This document shows, one piece after another, positions 6,257 to 11,303 of a stretch of DNA of 14,716 nucleotides. Within the stretch, counting starts at the first letter, position 1; each line of letters opens with the position of its first letter. Source of the stretch: DAOUKH01 sp034421515 (GTDB taxonomy: Bacteria; Chloroflexota; Dehalococcoidia; SHYB01); NCBI GenBank assembly GCA_034421515.1, contig DAOUKH010000080.1, positions 1-14,716 of the forward strand. Reading direction: 5' to 3'. The notes beneath the pieces are model-generated. The model had not been told where the DNA came from. It ran no database searches and saw only the letters and a list, made by a program, of their open reading frames with translations. A program made the translations under genes and the position numbers.

Positions 6257-7048
6257 ATGGAGCTGGCGGCGGGGGAGCGGACGGAGAAGACGTTGACGCG
6301 AGCCGTGGAGGACCTCTACGGGCGGCTGGTGGAGTATGAGTTGCCGGTGGTGAGCTTTCCCACGTCGTCGGGCGTGATCGTGGTGAACTGCCCGGGCGCG
6401 GGTGAGTCGAAGGAGGGGTACCGGGAGCGGTACCTGAAGATCGGGGCGCGGCTCCAGGCGAGGAACACGGCGTCGCTGGTGACGTACAACCCGCCGAAGC
6501 CCGATGGGCAGTTCGTGCATCCGAGCGAGCCGTACTGGTACCGCGGCGCGAGCTGGAACCGCATCTCCGTGGAGGGAATGGCCCACGTGATCGAGGACGC
6601 GCTGGGGGACGCCGAGGCGCTGTGCGGCAATTCGACGCCGACGGTGCACCTCTCCGGCTTCTCCGCCGGGGGCTCGGTCTGCGGGGCCGTCGCCTACCGC
6701 TACCCGCAGGTCGAGCGCCTGCTGCTGATGTCGGCGTACGACAGCGTGGCCGACTACTTCTACGAGGGAATCAAGTACTTCCGCGGCGAGATCTACCTGA
6801 CGTACGGGGTCGAGGACGCCGTCGCGGGCGGGATGGCGTTCTTTCTGCAGTACCTGGCGCAATCGATGAAGGCGCTGCACGTGCGGGCGGTGCCGGAGTG
6901 CGGCCACGGCTTTCGCGGCGCGCGCAACAGCCAGGTGCTGGCGAAGGCGTTCTCGTGGGCCTTCGAGGGGGACGAGTCGTACCCGTCGCCCGACGGCGTC
7001 GAGCCGCTGTACGACGATGAGCCCGGCCCGGCGAAGGAGGGCGGCTAG
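6257..7048 (+). CDS. Alpha/beta hydrolase
   Basis: This 263-residue protein has the alpha/beta-hydrolase core: VIVVNCPGAGE (40-50) as the strand and oxyanion loop, nucleophile elbow GFSAGG (Ser136), acid candidate Asp187 in YGVEDAV and His217 in CGHGF, in the correct order and spacing for a Ser-Asp-His triad. No signal peptide is seen. Ester, lactone or thioester substrates are all possible. The ATG at 6257 is preferred over an in-frame GTG at 6224 because the -10 element sits between them; there is no Shine-Dalgarno sequence, which suggests a leaderless message. The tail DEPGPAKEGG is acidic and probably disordered. The stop overlaps the stop of the convergent nitronate monooxygenase-like gene by four bases. 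Confidence 0.88.
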   Translation: MELAAGERTEKTLTRAVEDLYGRLVEYELPVVSFPTSSGVIVVNCPGAGESKEGYRERYLKIGARLQARNTASLVTYNPPKPDGQFVHPSEPYWYRGASWNRISVEGMAHVIEDALGDAEALCGNSTPTVHLSGFSAGGSVCGAVAYRYPQVERLLLMSAYDSVADYFYEGIKYFRGEIYLTYGVEDAVAGGMAFFLQYLAQSMKALHVRAVPECGHGFRGARNSQVLAKAFSWAFEGDESYPSPDGVEPLYDDEPGPAKEGG

Positions 7049-8034
7049 GCGGGCGCGGGCTCCGCGGCCAGCGTCCCGTTCAACCGCTCGCTGATGATGC
7101 GCTCGGCGTCGGCGACGATGGTGTCGATCAGCTCCTTGACCGTCGGGATGTCGTGGATGAGGCCCTGCACCATGCCCGCGGTCCACAGGCCGTGCTCCTT
7201 GTCGCCGGTCTCGTAGACGACCTTGCCGCGCTGTCCGGAGACGAGGTGGGCGACGTCGTCGATGGTCGTGCCCGGCTTGGACTGGATGCCGAGCACCTCC
7301 TGGCTGATGGAGTTGCGGGCGACGCGGGAGGTGTTGCGGAGGACGCGGTTGACGAGGTCGGTGGCGCGCTCGTCGTTCTCGACGATCTGGCGTTTGACGT
7401 TCTCGTGGATGGGGCTCTCCTTGGTACACATGAAGCGGGTACCCATGTTCATGCCGTCGGCGCCGAGGGCGAGGGCGGCGACGAGGCCGCGGCCGTCGGC
7501 GAAGCCGCCGGAGGCGATCATGGGGATGTCGACCTTGTCGGCGGCGGCGGGGATGAGGACGAGGCCGGGGATGTCGTCCTCGCCGGGGTGGCCGGCGCAC
7601 TCGAAGCCGTCGATGGAGATGACGTCGACGCCGAGCCGCTGCGCTTTCAGGCTGTGGCGGACGGCGGTGCACTTGTGGATCACCTTGATGCCGTGTTCCT
7701 TGAAGTGCTTCAGGTGCTCCTCGGGGTTGTTCCCCGCCGTCTCGACGATCTTGATGCCGGAGTCGATGATGACCTGGCGGTATTCGGCGTAGGGGGGCGG
7801 CTTCAGGGTGGGCAGGATGGTGAGGTTGACGCCGAAGGGCTTGTCGGTCAGCTCGCGGCAGCGGGCGATCTCGTTGCGAAGGTCTTCGGGCGTCGGCTGG
7901 GTCAGGGCGGTGATGAAGCCGAGGGCGCCGGCGTTGGCGACGGCGGCGACGAGCTCGGCGCGTCCGACCCACTGCATCCCACCCTGGACGATGGGGTACT
8001 TGACGCCGAACATCTCGGTGATTCGCGTCTTCAA
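7045..8034 (-). CDS. Nitronate monooxygenase / FabK-like FMN enzyme
   Basis: The 329-residue TIM-barrel flavoenzyme shows the family motifs: PIVQGGMQWVG (14-24), GVNLTILPT (68-76), IDGFECAGHPGE (141-152, with His149 where nitronate monooxygenases and FabK keep their active-site histidine), IASGGFADGRG (173-183) for the FMN phosphate, and GADGMNMGTRFM (191-202). Family members oxidise alkyl nitronates or, as FabK, reduce enoyl-ACP; sequence motifs alone do not separate these, but the C-terminal part (LRNTSRVARNS, then LWTAGMVQGLI) is typical of genes annotated nitronate monooxygenase. The start is TTG at 8034 with AGGAGG five bases upstream. The gene is divergent from the LLM-class gene across a 124-base promoter region. 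Confidence 0.88.
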   Translation of the reverse strand: MKTRITEMFGVKYPIVQGGMQWVGRAELVAAVANAGALGFITALTQPTPEDLRNEIARCRELTDKPFGVNLTILPTLKPPPYAEYRQVIIDSGIKIVETAGNNPEEHLKHFKEHGIKVIHKCTAVRHSLKAQRLGVDVISIDGFECAGHPGEDDIPGLVLIPAAADKVDIPMIASGGFADGRGLVAALALGADGMNMGTRFMCTKESPIHENVKRQIVENDERATDLVNRVLRNTSRVARNSISQEVLGIQSKPGTTIDDVAHLVSGQRGKVVYETGDKEHGLWTAGMVQGLIHDIPTVKELIDTIVADAERIISERLNGTLAAEPAPA

Positions 8035-8062
8035 GGGAGCCTCCTGGAAAATATCGGCGTCA

Positions 8063-8071
8063 ACCCTAACA
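8063..8071 (-). promoter_or_regulatory. Putative extended -10 promoter of the nitronate monooxygenase-like gene
   Basis: The minus strand reads TGT-TAGGGT, fitting TGN-TAnnnT, with the predicted transcript start near 8056 and the AGGAGG ribosome site downstream. No clear -35 is visible. Confidence 0.3.
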
Positions 8072-8113
8072 GATTGCGCCCCGGAGGGGGAGAGGGTTGC
8101 GGCGCTCTCGCTC

Positions 8114-8122
8114 TGCTACCCT
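8114..8122 (+). promoter_or_regulatory. Putative extended -10 promoter of the LLM-class gene
   Basis: TGC-TACCCT fits TGN-TAnnnT and lies 36 bases before the ATG at 8159. It repeats the TACCCT hexamer proposed for the SDR gene. No convincing -35 at 17 bases. Confidence 0.3.
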
Positions 8123-8158
8123 TTGCCGGTACTTGTCGCCAACCAAGAGAGGGTAACG

Positions 8159-9163
8159 ATGGAGAAACGATGGGCGCTTACCGTGCCGCTGGATGGGTTC
8201 CCGCTAGCGGAGCATGGCGAGGTGGCGCGGGAGATGGAGGGCCTGGGTTACACGGACGCGTGGTCGCTGGAAGTCGACGGGGTGGACATCTTCTCACCGC
8301 TGATCGCGGTGGGACAGGCGACGGGGATGCGCGTGGGCTCGGCCATCGCCAACGTCTTCACGCGCGGGCCGGCGACGCTGGCGATGAGCGCGGCGGGCGT
8401 CGCGGAGACCGCGCCGGGCCGGTTCGTGCTCGGCGTGGGTTCTGGCTCGCGGCCTATCGTCGAATTCTGGAATGGCGGCCGGTTCGAGCGGCCGGTGACC
8501 AGGGTCAGGGAGACGATCGGGTTTCTACGGTCGGCCTTCGCGGGCGAGCGGGTGACGATGGAGGGCGAGACGGTGGCGGCGCAGGGGTTCAGGATGACGC
8601 GGCCGCCGGCATCGCCGATTCCGATCTACGTGGCCGCGCTCCGACCCGGCATGCTGCGCGCCGCCGGGGAAACGGCCGACGGCGTGATCATCAACTGGCT
8701 TTCGGCGGAGGACTCGCGGCGGGCCGTCGCCGTGGCGCGGGAGGCGGCGTCGGAAGCGGGGCGGGCGGACTCCTTCGAGGTGGTGGCGCGCCTGATGGTG
8801 GGCATCGACCCGCCGTCGCCGGAGACCGACACGTTCCTGCGGCGGCACATCTGCGCCTACCTGACGGTGCCGGTCTACCGCGCCTTCCATGTCTGGCTGG
8901 GCAGGGAAGAGGCCCTGACGCCGATGTGGGAGGCCTGGGACTCAGGTGACCGCCGGGGCGCCGTCGCGGCCATCCCGCAGGAGGTTATCGACGACGTGAT
9001 CATCCACGGCTCGATGGAGGAGATCCGCGCCCACGTGGAACGGTACCTCGACGCCGGGGTCGACACGGCGGTGCTCCGCCTCATCACTCGCGAGACGGAC
9101 CCGGCCCGCCTCCAGGAGGTGCAATTAGAGGCGCTGCGGGCGCTGGCGCCGGGCGCGGGATAG
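8159..9163 (+). CDS. LLM-class flavin-dependent oxidoreductase (probably F420-type)
   Basis: The 334-residue protein is of the luciferase-like monooxygenase superfamily, closest in style to F420-dependent methylene-H4MPT reductase-like members. Visible marks are EGLGYTDAWSLEVDGVDIFSPL (start of the barrel, residues 27-48 in part), RVGSAIANVFTRGPATLAMSA (58-78 region), the core GRFVLGVGSGS (87-97), and PIPIYVAALRPGMLRAAGETADGVI, which carries the usual LLM PIxVAA segment. Which cofactor (F420 or FMN) it uses is an inference from resemblance. The ATG at 8159 has GAGAGGG six bases upstream; longer readings run back through the promoter region and the repeat-like GGAGGGGGAGAGG. The partner gene is divergent, and both are flavin enzymes, so shared regulation is possible. 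Confidence 0.9.
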   Translation: MEKRWALTVPLDGFPLAEHGEVAREMEGLGYTDAWSLEVDGVDIFSPLIAVGQATGMRVGSAIANVFTRGPATLAMSAAGVAETAPGRFVLGVGSGSRPIVEFWNGGRFERPVTRVRETIGFLRSAFAGERVTMEGETVAAQGFRMTRPPASPIPIYVAALRPGMLRAAGETADGVIINWLSAEDSRRAVAVAREAASEAGRADSFEVVARLMVGIDPPSPETDTFLRRHICAYLTVPVYRAFHVWLGREEALTPMWEAWDSGDRRGAVAAIPQEVIDDVIIHGSMEEIRAHVERYLDAGVDTAVLRLITRETDPARLQEVQLEALRALAPGAG

Positions 9164-9165
9164 GC

Positions 9166-9198
9166 GCATGCGATGCTTGCGTTGCTAGCATTGCATGC
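9166..9198 (+). promoter_or_regulatory. Inverted repeat, probable autoregulatory operator of the toxin-antitoxin pair
   Basis: GCATGCGATGC (9166-9176) and GCATTGCATGC (9188-9198) are inverted copies with 10 of 11 positions matching, around an 11-base centre. FitA-type ribbon-helix-helix antitoxins bind such repeats in front of their own genes. The repeat overlaps the predicted promoter. Confidence 0.5.
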
Positions 9199-9206
9199 AC
9201 TAAGAT
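9178..9206 (+). promoter_or_regulatory. Putative promoter of the toxin-antitoxin operon
   Basis: TTGCGT (9178-9183) and TAAGAT (9201-9206) are 17 bases apart. The -35 lies between the two operator arms, so bound antitoxin would block it. Matches to consensus are weak (three and four of six). Confidence 0.3.
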
Positions 9207-9235
9207 GAAGGCCAACAGGGGAGGGGCCTTGGGCC

Positions 9236-9487
9236 ATGGCGACGATAACCGTACGAAATCTGGAAGAAGAGCTGAAGCGGAGGCTGCGCATCCGGGCGGC
9301 TGAGCACGGCAAATCCATGGAGGAAGAGGTCAGGGACATTCTTCGGGCGGCGCTGGAGCAGGAGGAGGAGCCGGCACCAGGGAAAGATATTGTGAGCATC
9401 ATCCGTGCTCATGTCGAACCGCTCGGCGGCATCGAGCTGGAGCTACCGCCCCGCGAGCCGATCCGCGAACCGCCTCGATTTGATTGA
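9236..9487 (+). CDS. fitA: FitA-type ribbon-helix-helix antitoxin
   Basis: The 83-residue protein has the FitA architecture. Residues 1-40 form a ribbon-helix-helix DNA-binding domain (ATITVRNLEEELKRRLRIRAAEHGKSMEEEVRDIL, of which TITVRNL is the beta strand and HGKSMEEEVRDIL the second helix). A glutamate-rich linker follows, then the toxin-binding tail IIRAHVEPLGGIELELPPRE with IREPP at the end. In FitAB complexes this tail lies across the toxin active site. AGGGGAGGGG lies about nine bases before the ATG. The stop overlaps a possible TTG start of the toxin and ends 12 bases before the preferred toxin ATG. The operator-like repeat upstream suggests the usual self-repression. The tail is repeated almost exactly at 10080-10146. 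Confidence 0.92.
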   Translation: MATITVRNLEEELKRRLRIRAAEHGKSMEEEVRDILRAALEQEEEPAPGKDIVSIIRAHVEPLGGIELELPPREPIREPPRFD

Positions 9488-9498
9488 GCAGGAAGGCG

Positions 9499-9927
9499 AT
9501 GATCGTATTCGACACGAACGTCGTTTCGGAACTGATGCTCCCTAGACCCGGCTCCATCGTCCTCGATTGGGCCGCCAGACAACCGGTTCGTAGACTGTTC
9601 CTCTCGTCCGTTAGCGAGGCCGAGTTGCGCTTCGGTATTGCGATCCTTCCACCGGGTCAGCGCCGCGAGCGGCTGCTGACTTCCCTTGAAAGAATCCTTC
9701 GAGATGGTTTCGCCGGACGGGTCCTCCCCTTCGACAGGGCGGCCGCCCAGGCCTACGCCACGATAGCCGCGGCGCGCCGGGCCGCCGGCCATCCCATCAA
9801 CCACGCCGACTGCCAGATCGCGGCGATTGCTCATTCCAAGGGGGCATCGGTCGCAACCAGAGACGTTAGCGACTTCGAGGGGTGCGGCATCGAAGTGGTC
9901 AATCCCTGGCTACAGGCGATGGGCTAA
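9499..9927 (+). CDS. fitB: FitB/VapC-type PIN-domain toxin (ribonuclease)
   Basis: The 142-residue PIN domain has the acidic Mg-binding quartet expected of VapC/FitB ribonucleases: Asp5 (VFDTNVVSEL), Glu42 (AELRFG), Asp104 (NHADCQIAA) and Asp122 (ATRDVSDFEG). The ending GCGIEVVNPW and the segment FAGRVLPFDRAAAQAYA are typical of the FitB branch. PIN toxins cleave specific RNAs such as tRNAs; the target here cannot be predicted. The ATG at 9499 is preferred because FitB proteins start MIV-DTN and AGGA lies five bases upstream; an in-frame TTG at 9484 overlapping the antitoxin stop would add five residues. All four acidic residues are present, so the toxin looks intact. Confidence 0.93.
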   Translation: MIVFDTNVVSELMLPRPGSIVLDWAARQPVRRLFLSSVSEAELRFGIAILPPGQRRERLLTSLERILRDGFAGRVLPFDRAAAQAYATIAAARRAAGHPINHADCQIAAIAHSKGASVATRDVSDFEGCGIEVVNPWLQAMG

Positions 9928-9942
9928 TCGTCGCGGGCAGGA

Positions 9943-10146
9943 GTGCCTACAACTGTGAAGAATCCTGACCACCCTGGCCGCCAAAGGCAAGAAAACGGTC
10001 GTGCGGATTCCGATAGCGGCGCGGAGCACCCTACGACGGAGAAGGGTCTCGGAAGCCTCATTCGCGACCGGTTTGCGCCGCTCGGCGGTATTGAGTTGGA
10101 GCTGCCGCCGCGCGAACCCATTCGCGAGCCGCCGCGGTTCGTGTAG
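9943..10146 (+). pseudogene. Orphan FitA-like antitoxin tail (remnant, or a tail-only antitoxin)
   Basis: A 67-codon frame (GTG start) carries a FitA C-terminal segment from about residue 32 (10036-10146): TEKGLGSLIRDRFAPLGG, then IELELPPREPIREPP and a final RFV. The ribbon-helix-helix half is missing; the preceding 31 codons are hydrophilic, low in structure and not recognisable as antitoxin. The last 21 codons before the end encode the same peptide as the FitA gene at 9236, yet 12 of these codons differ, all silently. It is not a fresh copy of that gene. The most likely reading is the remains of a second FitA gene whose 5' half was lost; a translated tail-only protein is the alternative. 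It ends eight bases from the tmRNA 3' end. Confidence 0.6.
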
Positions 10147-10153
10147 TCAAGGT

Positions 10154-10503
10154 TGGTGGAGACGGGGGAGAGTCGAACTCCCCGTCCAGCAGACCCCTGT
10201 CCCAGCACCTCTACGAGCGTAGCCGTTGTTCTAGTGTCTCGCCCTCCGGTCGCTCAAACGGCGTTGCGCCGGCGGGCCAGCGGATGGTCTTGAGCGGGCC
10301 GTCTCCGCGTGCGGACCGCAGCACCTCGATTTGTCGTCGCCCAGCCTTTGGCCTCGAGGAGGGCCGCCGGTGGACGTAGCGGCTAGGCCGCTAGGGCGAG
10401 TTTGCGTTCGCCAGTTATGGGGTTGCCGCCTGATTAGCGAGGGTGACGGCACCTCGGCTCGCAGTACTGGCAGGTCGATCCACTGTCGAACCCGCGCGTC
10501 CCC
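10154..10503 (-). ncRNA. ssrA: Transfer-messenger RNA (tmRNA)
   Basis: The minus strand gives a one-piece tmRNA of about 350 nt. The 5' end GGGGACG pairs over seven bases with CGTCTCC before the terminal ACCA, with a G-U at the third pair as in alanine-accepting molecules. The start GCGGGTTCGACAGTGG and the end GAGTTCGACTC (T-loop) are the hallmark ends. The reading frame begins at GGC (10412-10410) after ATAACT and reads GERKLALAA then TAG (10385-10383). The RNA rescues stalled ribosomes with SmpB and marks the protein for proteolysis. The smpB gene lies 300 bases upstream on the same strand. The CCA is encoded. Ends were set by the acceptor pairing and may be off by a base. Confidence 0.96.
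10383..10412 (-). other. tmRNA tag-peptide reading frame
   Basis: GGC GAA CGC AAA CTC GCC CTA GCG GCC TAG encodes Gly-Glu-Arg-Lys-Leu-Ala-Leu-Ala-Ala and a stop. The first residue is Gly, not the more common Ala. The charged beginning and ALAA end are what ssrA degradation tags have. I recall a tag of similar length and form (GERELVLAG) for Dehalococcoides; this needs checking against a tmRNA database. Confidence 0.88.
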
Positions 10504-10516
10504 ATGTGGACTACCG

Positions 10517-10525
10517 ATTATATCA
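10517..10525 (-). promoter_or_regulatory. Promoter of ssrA (extended -10)
   Basis: The minus strand reads TGA-TATAAT, a perfect -10 with the TGN extension, placed 13 bases before the mature tmRNA 5' end. Transcription starting about seven bases past the -10 leaves a short precursor for RNase P to remove. No good -35 is present, which the extension can compensate for. Confidence 0.6.
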
Positions 10526-10573
10526 GGGGCGGGTCGGCGCGCCTAGCGGGCGGCGGCTAGTGGTGAAGGGGAC

Positions 10574-10793
10574 GGGCGATTCGTGAATCGCCCCTGCGGG
10601 AGCGGGAGGGCACCCACAAGAGGTGCCCCTACAGGGAAGCATGGCGGGCTTCGATGGGCCTTGGCGGTTGGCGCGGGGCCCCTTATCGCAATCTTCTCCC
10701 TAGGGAGAAGAGGCAAGACCTCCCAGCCCCGCCCCGCCGACGCGCCCGCAGGGCGCGTGCCCTCTCTCAATCTCCCCCAAGAGGGGGAGAGGC
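10574..10793. repeat. Composite block of intergenic palindromes, copy 2
   Basis: The interval between ssrA and smpB (10504-10804) has no gene and repeats the modules of 1943-2248 in the same order: GGGCGATTC/GAATCGCCC (10574-10593, identical to 1943-1962), GGGCACC-7nt-GGTGCCC (10608-10628) followed by CCTACAGGG, the 20-base palindrome TCTTCTCCCT/AGGGAGAAGA (10692-10711), CCCCGCCGA plus CGCGCCC-GCA-GGGCGCG (10741-10757), and TCTCCCCC-AAGA-GGGGGAGA (10771-10790). The last hairpin begins 14 bases past the smpB stop and might act in 3'-end formation, though it has no T-tract. Confidence 0.85.
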
Positions 10794-10804
10794 GTCAGGG
10801 GCCG

Positions 10805-11302
10805 TTAGGAAGAGGTGCGCAGGGTGTCGCGGATGCGGCGTTCGGCGTCGCGCTTGGCGATGACCTGGCGCTTGTCGTACTTGCGGCGGCCGCGGGCGAG
10901 TCCGAGCAGCAGCTTGACGCGGTGGTCGCGGATGTAGAGGCGCAGGGGGACGATGGTCATCGACTGCGCCTCGGCGCGGTGGCCCCAGTCGGCGATCTGC
11001 TTCTTGTGCAGCAGGAGCTTCCGAGGACGGGTCGGCTCGTGGTTGTTGAGGGAGGCGTGCCGGTAGGTGGCGATGTGCGCGCCGTAGAGCCACATCTCGT
11101 TGTCGACGCGGCGGGCGAAGGCCTCGGCGATGTTCACCCGGCCGGCGCGCACCGACTTGACCTCGGTGCCGGTGAGCACCAAGCCAGCCTCGACGGTCTC
11201 GGCGACCTCGTAGTTGAAGCGCGCGGCGCGGTTCACGGCGACGACCTGGTAGCCGTCGTCGGCCTGCTGCGGCTTCTTGGCTTTCTTCTTCTTGGAAGGC
11301 AT
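10805..11302 (-). CDS. smpB: SmpB, tmRNA-binding protein
   Basis: This 165-residue protein is full-length SmpB. It has the beta-barrel motifs VVAVNRAARFNYEV (20-33), GLVLTGTEVKSVRAGRVNIAEAF (40-62, centred on the conserved TGTEVKS), LYGAHIATY (72-80), RKLLLHKKQI (94-103), PLRLYI (119-124) and the C-terminal GRRKYDKR (138-145), followed by a basic tail that inserts into the mRNA channel of the ribosome. SmpB binds the tRNA-like part of tmRNA and delivers it with EF-Tu. A lysine-rich start (PSKKKKAKK) is common. It begins one base after the stop of the S41 protease gene (TGACATG), so it is probably translated from that message, and ssrA lies downstream on the same strand. Confidence 0.97.
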   Translation of the reverse strand: MPSKKKKAKKPQQADDGYQVVAVNRAARFNYEVAETVEAGLVLTGTEVKSVRAGRVNIAEAFARRVDNEMWLYGAHIATYRHASLNNHEPTRPRKLLLHKKQIADWGHRAEAQSMTIVPLRLYIRDHRVKLLLGLARGRRKYDKRQVIAKRDAERRIRDTLRTSS

Positions 11303-11303
11303 G

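Noticed and set aside
6047..7972. Minus-strand frame of 641 codons
   Set aside because: Runs through the antisense of the hydrolase gene and an off-frame of the nitronate monooxygenase-like gene; composition is extreme in Arg/His/Pro and no motif is recognisable.
7153..8949. Plus-strand frame of 598 codons
   Set aside because: Asp/Gly/Ala/Val-rich antisense of the nitronate monooxygenase-like gene, then out of frame with the LLM-class gene.
10154..10190. Integration site in the 3' end of ssrA
   Set aside because: No second copy of the ssrA end and no integrase in the window; kept only as a positional hint.
10331..10546. Short plus-strand frame over the tmRNA
   Set aside because: The sequence is fully explained by ssrA and its promoter.
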